Assembly (NCBI GenBank): GCA_030054175.1
Contig: JASGCM010000008.1
Coordinates: 1-64,000 of the forward strand
Source: Alphaproteobacteria bacterium
GTDB lineage: Bacteria; Pseudomonadota; Gammaproteobacteria; Burkholderiales; Burkholderiaceae_C
Length of the DNA: 64,000 bases
Direction of reading: 5' to 3'
A program made the position numbers and the translations under genes. The notes beneath the pieces are model-generated. The model saw only the letters and a program-made list of their open reading frames with translations, did not search any database and had not been told where the DNA came from. Of the stretch, positions 17,334 through 26,165 are shown in pieces. Within the stretch, counting starts at the first letter, position 1; each line of letters starts with the position of its first letter.

Positions 17334-17840
17334 ATGCCTAACGCAAAACTATCCGCCAATAAGGCTGATTATTGGTCGAAGCGCAATCACGATACAACTT
17401 GGAAATCAATCGAGATTGAAGTTGGCATGCCAGCCCGAAAACGCGGGTATTTAACTATGCCAGAGTTCTTGGAAATATGCCGATGGAAATCGCCTCGCTC
17501 ACAGCACCAGTGTATTTTAAATCCGAAGGAATTAGTTGAAGAGGTGACGGCGATTGCTCTTGCAGCGGCCCGCGAGGAGTTGCGCATCGGGTCTTTGATA
17601 TTGCTTAAGGGAGTTTCTTGGCCAACGGCGTCAACTATCCTTCATTTTTGTCATGAAGACCCCTACCCGATTCTAGACTTTCGTGCTGTATGGTCGCTGA
17701 GGTTAGAGATGCCCAACCAGTATGACTTTGATTTTTGGTGGGCTTATACTGAAAAGTGCCGGAAGCTGGCTACTGCTGCAAAATTGACCATGCGGCAGTT
17801 AGATATGGCCTTGTGGCAGTACTCCAAAGAAAAACAATAG
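17334..17840 (+). CDS. HhH-GPD-like helix-hairpin-helix protein of the RM island
   Basis: A 168-residue protein starting 14 bases after the putative endonuclease. The segment LLKGVSWPTASTILHFCHEDPYPILDFRAVW resembles a helix-hairpin-helix plus Asp region of the HhH-GPD glycosylase fold ('GV…ASAIL.F….YPI.D.RA'). The rest is not recognised. It may be a DNA-repair glycosylase-like or DNA-binding accessory to the restriction system. It ends 17 bases from the convergent methyltransferase gene. Confidence 0.6.
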   Translation: MPNAKLSANKADYWSKRNHDTTWKSIEIEVGMPARKRGYLTMPEFLEICRWKSPRSQHQCILNPKELVEEVTAIALAAAREELRIGSLILLKGVSWPTASTILHFCHEDPYPILDFRAVWSLRLEMPNQYDFDFWWAYTEKCRKLATAAKLTMRQLDMALWQYSKEKQ

Positions 17841-17857
17841 CTTATTCCGCAATAAAT

Positions 17858-19123
17858 TTACGATGAAGGACTGAATGAAAGCTCCATTTGATCCTCATCA
17901 ATGGCGTCGCCATCATCGTCGTAATAAGAATGATCCCCGGCTAGAGCTTCGCCGTTTTTCCAAAATTGTCTTGTTCTAACATGGGGACGAAGATGGATAA
18001 CCTGATGCATCGGAAGTGTTTCGTTCGGCTTTTCTGATGCCTTAATTCTGGTCATTAAATTAGCGATTACTGTTCCCGCAAAATAGCCGAGAATACAGGG
18101 CACTGCGTTTCCCACTTGTCTAAATTTCTCAGTTGCACTACCTGTAAATTTCCAGTCAGTTGGAAATCCTTGAATTGCAGCTGCCTCACCTACTGTAATT
18201 GCTCGAAGCTCTTTCGGGTGACACATGCTTGTCCCCGCGTGATTAGGCATGGTTACTACCGTCGGAGACGGAAACGCGAATGAAAGCTTTCTCCAATAGG
18301 CACTTCTCCCCCCTTTCAGGTACCAACTTTTCCCCATAGACTCCTTTTGGATTTCTTCCGGGAGACTTCGCCAATTTCCGCCTTCTGGAATCATGGAGAG
18401 GTACTTGAGTTTCCTCGGACTGAAGTTCATAACCTCTGGGCAGGGATCCGAAAAGCCAGCGCCTATGGCATCGCCAAGTGTTTTGAACGGCGGAAGATTG
18501 TCAGTAGGCCTGTTGCTATACATCGGCCCTGGGAAGTGGGCCATTAGTCCATGGCGGTTTCCAATAAAAATCAACCTCTCCCTAATTTGCGGCGCTCCAT
18601 AATTGACTGCGTTAACAACATAGCAGTCGACTCTGTATCCAATTTGCTCGAATTTCTCGAAGATTAGATTAATCAGGGAGCCTGGCTCAGTAAGAGCTCG
18701 ATCAACCTTTTTTCCAATTGCATTCTTCTTTGGGACTATGGGCATGGAAAGCAGTCCGCGCACGTTTTCCATTACGAAAGCATGTGGGCGTATTTCGTTG
18801 ATCACTCTTATAAACTCGAAGACAAGCTGCCCTCGCCGATCTTCCACACCTTTCCGATTTCCAAAAACACTAAAGGCCTGGCAAGGTGGTCCACCAATTA
18901 CAAGGGGTGGGTCGTCATTAGTCGAAATGCCCGCTCCCTGTAGGATTTCGCCGCCGGTGAGCTCGGCGATTGATTGATCGAATACCTTAAGGGTTGGACG
19001 ATTCAACTTAATCGTTGCGACAGCAGCCGCATCGATTTCTACGCATGCGGCCGTCTCAAACCCGGCTCGCTCAAAGCCAAGGTCAAGCCCCATAGCTCCG
19101 CTGAAAAGAGAAATGACTTTCAT
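17858..19123 (-). CDS. DNA (cytosine-5-)-methyltransferase
   Basis: A 421-residue C5-cytosine methyltransferase. Motif I is LFSGAMGLDLGFE, motif IV GGPPCQAFS with catalytic Cys81, motif VI ENV at 119-121, motif VIII QIRERLIFIGNR, and motifs IX-X include ITVGEAAAIQGFP and RQVGNAVP. It transfers methyl from SAM to C5 of cytosine, protecting DNA from the partner endonuclease. The ATG with AGGAAAA eight bases upstream is preferred; a TTG six codons earlier would overlap the preceding small gene. Confidence 0.93.
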   Translation of the reverse strand: MKVISLFSGAMGLDLGFERAGFETAACVEIDAAAVATIKLNRPTLKVFDQSIAELTGGEILQGAGISTNDDPPLVIGGPPCQAFSVFGNRKGVEDRRGQLVFEFIRVINEIRPHAFVMENVRGLLSMPIVPKKNAIGKKVDRALTEPGSLINLIFEKFEQIGYRVDCYVVNAVNYGAPQIRERLIFIGNRHGLMAHFPGPMYSNRPTDNLPPFKTLGDAIGAGFSDPCPEVMNFSPRKLKYLSMIPEGGNWRSLPEEIQKESMGKSWYLKGGRSAYWRKLSFAFPSPTVVTMPNHAGTSMCHPKELRAITVGEAAAIQGFPTDWKFTGSATEKFRQVGNAVPCILGYFAGTVIANLMTRIKASEKPNETLPMHQVIHLRPHVRTRQFWKNGEALAGDHSYYDDDGDAIDEDQMELSFSPSS

Positions 19124-19137
19124 CGGACTTTTCCTAA

Positions 19138-19467
19138 TCAAGGTAACAATTCCAGACTTTCCTGTTTCGAAACAAACGACTCTAGGTTGATGTCGAGGTC
19201 AAAAGCATGCATGCCACACAACTCTAGCCAGTCGCACAAACTGTCCAGAGAGGCCCACTCACGTGCCCCACCTCGAACGGCCTCCAAGTACATCTGTCGT
19301 TCTCCAACGGAAACACGAACCTTCCAAATCATGCCCCGGCCTCCCTTGCGCCGTGCTGGCTTGCCTTTCTGCGCAGAGGCACGGACGACAGTGATCGCTG
19401 TGACAGCACCACTCTCGAGGAAGGCTCGGAAGACGTGATCAAGCATGTTGTTCATCAACTTTGGCAA
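19138..19467 (-). CDS. Small conserved hypothetical upstream of the methyltransferase
   Basis: A 109-residue protein ending 14 bases before the methyltransferase start on the same strand. Its sequence (DHVFRAFLESGAVTAITVVRASAQK…LEAVRGGAREWASLDSLCDWL) resembles hypothetical proteins common on integrative elements. Methionines at residues 5 and 8 are alternative starts. Function unknown; co-transcription with the methyltransferase is likely. Confidence 0.55.
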   Translation of the reverse strand: MPKLMNNMLDHVFRAFLESGAVTAITVVRASAQKGKPARRKGGRGMIWKVRVSVGERQMYLEAVRGGAREWASLDSLCDWLELCGMHAFDLDINLESFVSKQESLELLP

Positions 19468-19567
19468 AGTCGTATCATAGCGTCGTTCCGCGTCTGGCGT
19501 CGAAGTTTCTGGATTTTTCGAACATGCACTAGAACTTCACTGCGTCCTCACGCGGCGACAGTCCCTC

Positions 19568-20203
19568 ATGTCAACAATTGGATGGTCAGCCCAAAAAATG
19601 ACAGTCAGTATCAAGAGATTCCTAGCAAAAACGTATCCAGAACATTCATGGTTTTTTTTGAATCAGCCCACAATTCCGAGAATTAAACCAAGATCAATTT
19701 CGCTCGGCGAGGCGGTTGTGCGTGTCGTTGCTGGGCAAATGCTGTCAAGTGCGGCGGCAACTACTATTTATTCAAGAATTTGCGAGGCACGAGATTCAAG
19801 ACATCTCCAAGGATCTTGGCTGCTAGACCAACAGGCGCTCAGGGGGTGCGGATTGAGCAGATCAAAGGCTGACACGATAATTAATTTCGGGAAAAAAATC
19901 GGCGCCGAAGTATCTTTGCTCAATCATTGGTATGAATTGCCGGTCGATGACTTGATGGCCGAAATTTGTAGTAACAAAGGTATGGGGGAATGGACTGCCG
20001 GGATCATTGCGATGTTCTATGTGGGACATCAGGATGTGTTTCCAGCAGGCGATGGAAGCCTTCGACGAGCTGTTGAATTGCTAAACGCGAGGGCAAACGG
20101 CGAATGCGTCAATCACCGGCTAGATTCAGGCTTAGCGCGCCCATATCGTTCCTACTTGGCCTTATACCTATGGCAAGGTCTTGATTCCGGCCTGTTGAAA
20201 TGA
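19568..20203 (+). CDS. AlkA-like HhH-GPD DNA glycosylase
   Basis: A 211-residue DNA glycosylase. The helix-hairpin-helix is NKGMGEWTAGIIAMF (about 136-150), followed by the Gly/Pro/Asp loop VFPAGDGSLRRA, in which Asp162 aligns with the catalytic Asp of AlkA. It lacks the N-terminal TBP-like domain of AlkA. Such enzymes excise damaged or mismatched bases. Next to a C5-cytosine methyltransferase it could repair T:G mismatches from deaminated 5-methylcytosine, the job often done by Vsr; that is inference. The start is uncertain, with an ATG at residue 11 as alternative. Confidence 0.8.
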   Translation: MSTIGWSAQKMTVSIKRFLAKTYPEHSWFFLNQPTIPRIKPRSISLGEAVVRVVAGQMLSSAAATTIYSRICEARDSRHLQGSWLLDQQALRGCGLSRSKADTIINFGKKIGAEVSLLNHWYELPVDDLMAEICSNKGMGEWTAGIIAMFYVGHQDVFPAGDGSLRRAVELLNARANGECVNHRLDSGLARPYRSYLALYLWQGLDSGLLK

Positions 20204-20246
20204 AATCTTCGCCTCTCAATTAGAGCCTGGGTTGAGCCCCTTTTAA

Positions 20247-20267
20247 CTCTGGCGTGTTTCGCCAGAG
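20247..20267 (+). terminator. Perfect hairpin downstream of the glycosylase gene
   Basis: CTCTGGCG-tgttt-CGCCAGAG forms a perfect eight-base stem 44 bases after the glycosylase stop. There is no T-run on either strand, so termination efficiency is uncertain. Confidence 0.4.
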
Positions 20268-20338
20268 ATGATTTACTGCTTTGCAAGTGCCACCCAGAAA
20301 AGTAGAGCAGCACTTCTTTCGCCATCTGTCGTTTGTGC

Positions 20339-20482
20339 TATGATGTCCCTACATTTTGAAATGGGTTGACGCCCATGCCAACCTGCCCGCCCGGGCAAGG
20401 TGGATCGCGAAAGCGGATGTGGTTCCCTCAGGGAGCAACCAAGCGGGTAAAGCGTCGGCCCTCCTTCAACGGAGGCTTTTTT
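20339..20482 (+). promoter_or_regulatory. Structured leader RNA with attenuator-like terminator upstream of DUF3293 gene
   Basis: A TATGAT -10-like box (20339-20344) precedes about 130 bases of serial hairpins: ATGGG/CCCAT (20361-20376), TGCCC/GGGCA (20384-20397), CGC-GAAA-GCG (20406-20415) and GGT-TCCC/GGGA-ACC (20421-20440). The last is CCTCC/GGAGG followed by six T (20460-20482), ending at the ATG. A terminator directly in front of a start codon after a folded leader is the layout of a riboswitch or attenuator. I do not recognise the class. A SAM synthetase-like gene lies further down the same gene run. Confidence 0.55.
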
Positions 20483-20914
20483 ATGCCTGAAACGACGCAG
20501 ATTCACCCCGACAAGGTCCGGGCCTACCTAGCCACAGACTACCGGCTCGGCCACACCGCAGAGGACATCATCCTCACCGTCGGTCAGCGCTCGGAGCGGC
20601 TGGCCGCATTGTTCGCTTCCAAAGGCGTCAGTTGCGGCGCTTTCCTCACCGCTTTCAACCCGCGCGGGACTATCCAATCTGACGCCGCGAACGCGGCTGG
20701 GCACGCTGAACTGGCCGCATTACTTCATGACCAGCGCCTTCGCGGCATAGAAGGCTCCGGCAGCGAGGCGGGCACCGACTGGCCATCCGAGAAAAGCTGG
20801 TTCGCCTTGGGCTTGCATCTGGATCCGGCCAAAGCGCTCGGCCACCACTTCGACCAGGACGCCATCGTATGGGCCGGCGCGGACGCCGTGCCCCAATTGA
20901 TCCTGCTGCGCTGA
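20483..20914 (+). CDS. DUF3293-like protein
   Basis: A 143-residue protein resembling DUF3293 (YLATDYRLG near the start, FLTAFNPRG at about 55, 'ALGLHLDPAKALGHHFDQDAIVWAGADAVPQLILL' at the end). The start is the ATG right after the leader's terminator hairpin. Function of the family is not known to me. It is the first gene of a rightward run with an AAA ATPase, a VWA protein and a SAM synthetase-like gene. Confidence 0.75.
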   Translation: MPETTQIHPDKVRAYLATDYRLGHTAEDIILTVGQRSERLAALFASKGVSCGAFLTAFNPRGTIQSDAANAAGHAELAALLHDQRLRGIEGSGSEAGTDWPSEKSWFALGLHLDPAKALGHHFDQDAIVWAGADAVPQLILLR

Positions 20915-21009
20915 AAGCTTTCTGGCTGGCCCACCTCAACGGGCCGGGGGGATTTGATCCAGATTGCCGCCCCCGACACATCGTCAATGCGGCTAAACAG
21001 GAGAAGTGA

Positions 21010-21327
21010 ATGTCATCGCCATCAACCGGCCCGTCGGCGGAAGTCAAACCCGGAAGCACCCTGTGCGTCCTGCACGATGTCGGGCCGTACCACGAGGTGC
21101 TGAGCCTTGCCCCGCTGGAGGTGTTTGCCGACACGTGGCTGCTCAAGGTGGATAGCCTGCTGGACACGGCGCGCGATCCTTCCCAAGCCAGGGTGCGGTA
21201 CGCCACCACCCTCGACCGTGAGGCCATAACCCGGCTTCGCGACGCCATCGATGAAGCCTTGCGCGGCGAGCCCCACGCACGCTCTTCGCTTCGCAGCGCG
21301 GCAGGCGGCTCCGGGTGGCCACGATGA
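21010..21327 (+). CDS. Hypothetical protein in AAA/VWA cluster
   Basis: A 105-residue protein (LCVLHDVGPYHEVLSLAPLEVFADTWLLKVDSLL…) preceded by an AGGAGAAGTG ribosome site. No family recognised. It lies 95 bases after the DUF3293 gene and 166 bases before the AAA ATPase. Confidence 0.6.
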   Translation: MSSPSTGPSAEVKPGSTLCVLHDVGPYHEVLSLAPLEVFADTWLLKVDSLLDTARDPSQARVRYATTLDREAITRLRDAIDEALRGEPHARSSLRSAAGGSGWPR

Positions 21328-21493
21328 CCTGAGGTAGCCCATTCACGGGGAGCCTGGCCCCGCAACTCCAGGCGTCGCCGATTTAAGTGACAACTTGCAG
21401 GGCGACTCACAAGTGCTGCTAAAGCGTTGGTGAGGCCTCCTGTCGTCCGGCCGATCCGCGCACTGCGGATTCCGGACGACGAGGAGAACTCCC

Positions 21494-23023
21494 ATGGCCA
21501 CTCGGTCATCCCGCGCGGCGCCAGCCGCAACACCGTCAACGAACCTTTCGGCTGTCTCGGCCACGGCCCCACCCAGACGCGACCTCATCGCCCGGCTGGG
21601 TCTGGTCGGGCTGGCCTCGCTGGAGCCTGTGGTGCTGGCTTCGCTGGCCACGCGCAGCCCACTGCTGCTCATCGGATCGCACGGCAGCGGCAAGTCGCTG
21701 CTGTTGGAGCGCTTGGCCGTGGCGCTGGGCCTGTCCTGGCGGCACTACAACGCTGCGCTTGTCAACTTCGACGATCTCGTGGGCTACCCCTTGCCCGACG
21801 AGCGCGGACAGCTGCGCTTTGTGCAGACGCCGGCCTCGGTGTGGGGCGCGCAGTGCGTGTTCATCGACGAGATCTCACGCGCGCGGCTGGACGTTCAGAA
21901 CCGCCTGTTCCCAATCATCCACGAGCGGCGCGTGCAGGGCATCGCGCTGGAGTCGCTGCAGCACCGCTGGGCTGCGATGAACCCACCCGCGGGCGACGAC
22001 GATGACCAGGCTGTCTATGCCGGAAGCCAGCCGCTCGACCTTGCGCTGGCGGACCGATTCGCGCTGCAGGCCCGCGTGCCCGACTGGAGGGTCTTTGGCG
22101 AGGCCGAGCAGGAGGCGGTGATCCGCGCCTCACAGACCGGGCCCGACGCCCAGGCCGGCGCGCTATGGTCGGCCGCGGTCCAGGCGACGCGCGACCGCCT
22201 GCCGATGGTGCAGGCGCAGTGGGCGCCCTCCATCGCCCGCTACGTGCGCTTGCTGGCCGCGCTGTTGGCCGAGGCTGGCGCAGTGCTGAGCGCGCGGCGC
22301 GCGGGCATGCTGGCCTCCAATGTGGTGGCAGTGCACGCCGCAAGGCTCACGGCCGAAGAGGCGGCGGGCATCGAGGACTCGGCCTGGATCGCCGCGCTGA
22401 ACTCGATGCCCTTCGCCGCTGCAGGCGGCAAGCTCGATGATGCAAAGCTGCTCGCCTGTCACCGCGAGGCGTGGCGCCAGGCCGCGGCGCGGGCTGAAGA
22501 CCCGATGTCGCGCATCCTTGCCGAGCGCGACCCCGTGGCTCGCGTGAAACTGGCGCTGGCCGCCACAGGCCTTCCAGACGGCGAGCTCACCACCATCGTC
22601 ACCGACGCGCTGGCCTCCTGCCCTGACGGGCGGCGACACGCGCTGGCTGAGTGGCTCTTCGGCGGCGACCAGGGTGAGGGCGGTGCGTTGCACCGGCTGT
22701 CTGTGGTTGCTGCCGAAGCCGTGGCCGAGACCGTTCGCGATGTGGCCTGTGTGCAGGAAATCCACGAGCAGGTCCAACCCAACGGCCAGCGCCATCGCGT
22801 ATGGAAGCACCTGCAGCAACGCCTCGGTGCGCACGCGACCTCTTCTTCTCCCCAGGCAGTCGAGGCCGCCGAGCGCCAAGGCAATCTGCTGGCGGCGATG
22901 TTCGCTGCCGGTCGGCTGCAGGCTGAGGCGGATGTGGACCTGGTGCTGGAGCGTTACCGGACAACCCGTGAGCAACTATGCGGGTCGGACCATGTGGGCG
23001 CAGCGACTGGAGTGGCGGCATGA
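21494..23023 (+). CDS. MoxR-type AAA+ ATPase
   Basis: A 509-residue AAA+ protein. Walker A is GSHGSGKS (61-68) and Walker B VFIDEIS (122-128), followed by the MoxR-type 'RLDVQNRLFPIIHERRVQG' and a sensor 'WAAMNPP'. MoxR ATPases usually act with a VWA-domain partner to remodel or load metals into client proteins. The partner is two genes downstream. Its stop overlaps the next start (ATGA). Confidence 0.85.
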   Translation: MATRSSRAAPAATPSTNLSAVSATAPPRRDLIARLGLVGLASLEPVVLASLATRSPLLLIGSHGSGKSLLLERLAVALGLSWRHYNAALVNFDDLVGYPLPDERGQLRFVQTPASVWGAQCVFIDEISRARLDVQNRLFPIIHERRVQGIALESLQHRWAAMNPPAGDDDDQAVYAGSQPLDLALADRFALQARVPDWRVFGEAEQEAVIRASQTGPDAQAGALWSAAVQATRDRLPMVQAQWAPSIARYVRLLAALLAEAGAVLSARRAGMLASNVVAVHAARLTAEEAAGIEDSAWIAALNSMPFAAAGGKLDDAKLLACHREAWRQAAARAEDPMSRILAERDPVARVKLALAATGLPDGELTTIVTDALASCPDGRRHALAEWLFGGDQGEGGALHRLSVVAAEAVAETVRDVACVQEIHEQVQPNGQRHRVWKHLQQRLGAHATSSSPQAVEAAERQGNLLAAMFAAGRLQAEADVDLVLERYRTTREQLCGSDHVGAATGVAA

Positions 23024-23664
23024 AGGCTCATCGCACCACAGTTCATGGCGTGGCGGAGGGCGCTCCCGGGCTGTTGCACAACGTCGGTGGCCCGCCTCGG
23101 GCCACGATCAGCTGGCGCGGGCTGGGTCGCACACAGTCCGGCTCCGCCGCTCAAGGTGGCGCCCCGGTCGCCGGGCACGGCCGTCCGCCCGGCATGTGGC
23201 TGCAGCTCACCATCTCCATCGGCCAGCGCGACTCCCGCTACCGACGTGACTGGAACACAGCCGCCGCGTTGCTGGCACTCGTCGAACCCGGACACGGTCT
23301 GGCTGAAGCTCCTGCTCAGGAGCGACTGGTCGCCTTCATCGAGGAGGAGACCGCGCGCTGCGCCTGGCCTGCCTGCCTGCTTGCAAGGCGCGGTGGCTGG
23401 AACGCCAGTCGGCCCGGTGACCCGCACGTGGAACTCGACCATGTGCCCACCACCTTCGTGGCATTGGCCAAGTGCACCGGCAGCCTCTGGCTGCGCGACC
23501 GGCGGCCGCACCTCGCACCACTGCAGACCCCCACCCTCGTCGAGCCTGGCAGCACGCCCATGCGCGGGGTGCGCTGGAGCCAGATGCTGTGGTTCCCCCA
23601 GGGCATTCCGCAGGAATTGCTGTCGCGGCTCGGCACTCCCCGAGCGACAACCGTGGCCAGATGA
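23020..23664 (+). CDS. Hypothetical protein between the ATPase and VWA genes
   Basis: A 214-residue protein translationally coupled to the AAA ATPase by a four-base overlap. Sequence (GMWLQLTISIGQRDSRYRRDWNTAAALLALV…) is not recognised. Always lying between ATPase and VWA partner would suggest a subunit of the same complex, but I can only see one example. Confidence 0.65.
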   Translation: MKAHRTTVHGVAEGAPGLLHNVGGPPRATISWRGLGRTQSGSAAQGGAPVAGHGRPPGMWLQLTISIGQRDSRYRRDWNTAAALLALVEPGHGLAEAPAQERLVAFIEEETARCAWPACLLARRGGWNASRPGDPHVELDHVPTTFVALAKCTGSLWLRDRRPHLAPLQTPTLVEPGSTPMRGVRWSQMLWFPQGIPQELLSRLGTPRATTVAR

Positions 23665-23713
23665 GGCAGCGCCATCGAGCCGCCCACCTTACTCACCACT
23701 TCAGGAGCCAACC

Positions 23714-25081
23714 ATGATTTCCACGAACCTTGCCACCCTCAAGGGCCGCCTCTTTGACTGCCTTCCCGCCGGGCGCTACGCGCTGGCCGGGCTCCTGCGC
23801 CTGGTGGACGTCGTCGAGACCGACGCCGTGCCCACCGCCGCCGTGGAGTGCCACGCGCAGCCGCGCCTGCTCGTCAACCCTGATTTCGTTGCGCAGCACG
23901 CGCAAACGCCCGAGAAGCTGATGATGCTGGTGCTGCACGAAATCCACCATGTGCTGCTTGGCCACACGCGTCGCCTGTCGGGGCCCACGCCCACCGACAA
24001 CTTCGTCTTCGACGCGATCATCAACGCGTTGCTGTGCCGGATGTTTCCGCAGCCGGCCTACACGGCGCTGTTCCGCGACTTCTACGCGAATGACGCCTTC
24101 CCGGAATGCCTGCTTCGGCCACCCGAGGGCTGGGATCCAGCGGCCCGCGTGGTACCGGTGCCCCCCGCTCTGGAGCCCAAGGGAATGGGTCCAGCGCGGC
24201 AGGTGTACGCGAGCCTGTACAGCCGCGAAGGCGCGAGCTATGACGATGTGCGCCACATCTTGCGCGCCTTCCTGCAACGCCGCGAAGGCGCGTTGGCCGG
24301 CGTGCCGCTGCTGGGCGACCATGACGTCGAGTCCAACCTGGCCAGCGCAAGCGGCAGCGCCTTCGCGCAAGGCGTGGCCGACATCGTGCGCCACTGGCCG
24401 GCGCCGCCCCAGCCGGTGCGCGGCCTGTCGCTGGATGACCTGCTGCGCGACACCCGCGTTCGCGTGCAGCGCCCGCCCAGTGCGCGCAGGCTGCTGCGCG
24501 AGCTGATCTCTCGCGTGGCCAGCGGTGGCTCTGCCCGACGCGGCGCCGTTCGCTGGACCGTGGCGCCGATGGTGGTGGAGACACCGGTGCCTGTGCCCGA
24601 CCGGCGCGCCGCTACCTGCCGCGCGCTGGGCATGACGCCGCTGCTGTACCGCGGCGAGGTGGCGGTAGCGCAGCGCCTGCCCGAGCAGGAACGGGTGCAC
24701 ATCTACGTGGACGTCTCGGGCAGCATGGAAGGCATCAAGGGCCCGTTGTACGGCGCCGTGCTCGACTGCCAGGCGCTGGTTCACCCGAGCGTCCACCTCT
24801 TCTCCACGCAGGTCGCGGAGGTCACGCCCGCGCAGATGCGCGCCGGCGTATGCCGCAGCACCGGTGGCACCGACATCCAGTGCGTCACGCGGCATATGGC
24901 CAGGCACAAGGTGAAGCGTGCCGTGGTGCTGACCGACGGCTACGTAGGCCAGGCCGGACCTGCGGGCGCGCAGTGGCTGAAAGCCGCGAGGCTCGGCGTG
25001 GGTTACCTAGGCGACTTCATCGACGAGCGACCGCTTGCGCCCTACGCCGATGCTTCGGTGCGCCTGCCCATCCACGCTTGA
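23714..25081 (+). CDS. VWA protein with N-terminal putative metallopeptidase domain (DUF2201-like)
   Basis: A 455-residue protein. The N-terminal half carries a zinc-peptidase-like HEIHHVLLGH at 75-84. The C-terminal half is a VWA domain with the MIDAS DxSxS in IYVDVSGSMEG near residue 333 and later 'TGGTDIQCV' and 'VVLTDGYVG'. This is the DUF2201-type architecture that pairs with MoxR ATPases. The start at MISTNLATLK has an AGGAG site; upstream in-frame codons lie inside the previous gene and were rejected. A role in protein remodelling or a conflict system is inferred. Confidence 0.85.
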   Translation: MISTNLATLKGRLFDCLPAGRYALAGLLRLVDVVETDAVPTAAVECHAQPRLLVNPDFVAQHAQTPEKLMMLVLHEIHHVLLGHTRRLSGPTPTDNFVFDAIINALLCRMFPQPAYTALFRDFYANDAFPECLLRPPEGWDPAARVVPVPPALEPKGMGPARQVYASLYSREGASYDDVRHILRAFLQRREGALAGVPLLGDHDVESNLASASGSAFAQGVADIVRHWPAPPQPVRGLSLDDLLRDTRVRVQRPPSARRLLRELISRVASGGSARRGAVRWTVAPMVVETPVPVPDRRAATCRALGMTPLLYRGEVAVAQRLPEQERVHIYVDVSGSMEGIKGPLYGAVLDCQALVHPSVHLFSTQVAEVTPAQMRAGVCRSTGGTDIQCVTRHMARHKVKRAVVLTDGYVGQAGPAGAQWLKAARLGVGYLGDFIDERPLAPYADASVRLPIHA

Positions 25082-25095
25082 AAGGAGAGCCAACA

Positions 25096-25943
25096 TGAAA
25101 ACGAACGTGACCTTGCGCGCGGCCGAGTGGGTGCTGCCCGGCCACCCCGACAAGCTCGCCGACGCGGTGGCCGATGCCCTAGTGCAGGCCGCGCAGCAGC
25201 GCCAGCCGGAAGCCCTATGCGCGATCGAGGTGGCGGTGCACCGCGACCAGGTCTTCCTCACCGGACGGCTGGCCTGCGAGGAGGCGCACACCCTGCCGCT
25301 GCATGACCTCGTGCGTGAGGTCTACCGCTCGGCGGGCTACGGGCAGGACACCGGTCCCTGGCGACCCACCCCGCAGGAGATCGCCGTGGGCGGTAACCTT
25401 TGCGTGGAGCCGCTGGTGCCTGGCGAGGAGGGCATCCGCCACATCAGCGACGACCAGTCGATCGTCACCGGCTATGCAGTGGACCTGCCCGGCATCGGCT
25501 TCATCCCGCCTGAGCAGTGGCTCGCCCGCGAGGTGGCGCGCAGGCTGTTTGCGCTCGTGAACTCGCCTCTTCGGCTGTGCCCCGACGGCAAGGTGCTGGT
25601 GGTGCTGGAGGAATCGTGTGGGCCGGACGGCTTGCCGTGTGGCTGGAAGCTGAGTGCGGTGTCCTGCTCCCTGCTGGCCCAGGCCGGGGATATGGAGCTT
25701 CACCGTTGCGCGGCACAGGTCGTCTGCGAGGCCGTGCAGGAGCTCGCAAAGCGGCTGCCCGGCTTCGAGCCGTCTGATCCGAGTGAACTCGTCGTCAACG
25801 GCAGTGGCACTTTCTCCATCGGGGGTCCCGAGGGCGACAACGGGCTGTCGGGCAAGAAGCTGCTGCTGGACCACTACGGTCCGCGGGTGCCAATCGGCGG
25901 CACCGCGCTGAGTGGCAAGGACTATATCTGCAGCGGCAAGTGA
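25096..25943 (+). pseudogene. metK: S-adenosylmethionine synthetase-like gene, 3'-truncated
   Basis: A 282-residue protein with clear MetK motifs: LPGHPDKLADAVADAL (14-29), DDQSIVTGYA and GGPEGDNGLSGKKLLLDHYG, then SGKD. Normal MetK is about 384 residues and continues from SGKD into a conserved C-terminal third (KVDRSAAY…), which is missing here. The sequence leaves the family at SGKDYICSGK and stops. It probably lost its 3' end at a recombination junction near 25930; the leftward recombinase operon follows. The fragment is unlikely to be an active synthetase, though a shortened paralogue cannot be excluded. Confidence 0.75.
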
Positions 25944-26110
25944 TTTCAAGTAGATCACCGCAGTGCTGAAATCAAATGTGCCAAGCACATCGACTGCCGA
26001 AAGGTGATCGCGCTGAGCTACCCGTTTTTCAAATTCTGATCCACGCATTTTCTCTATCCCTATGATTGCCAGATTCGAGGTTGTTACCGTGAGCGCGCTC
26101 GCTGATGTCG

Positions 26111-26145
26111 ACCGGCTCCTTCCGCTGCGAAGCAGCCGGTTTTAT
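26111..26145 (+). terminator. Hairpin with short T-run after the metK fragment
   Basis: ACCGGCT (26111-26117) pairs with AGCCGGT (26134-26140) and TTTAT follows. It lies between the rightward metK fragment and the end of the leftward recombinase operon, so it could serve the rightward run. Confidence 0.45.
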
Positions 26146-26165
26146 GACCGATCCGAGATCCGATC

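Noticed and set aside
23045-23713. A long N-terminal extension of the VWA protein
   Set aside because: It would overlap the coupled gene at 23020-23664 out of frame; the ATG at 23714 with AGGAG gives the expected domain start.
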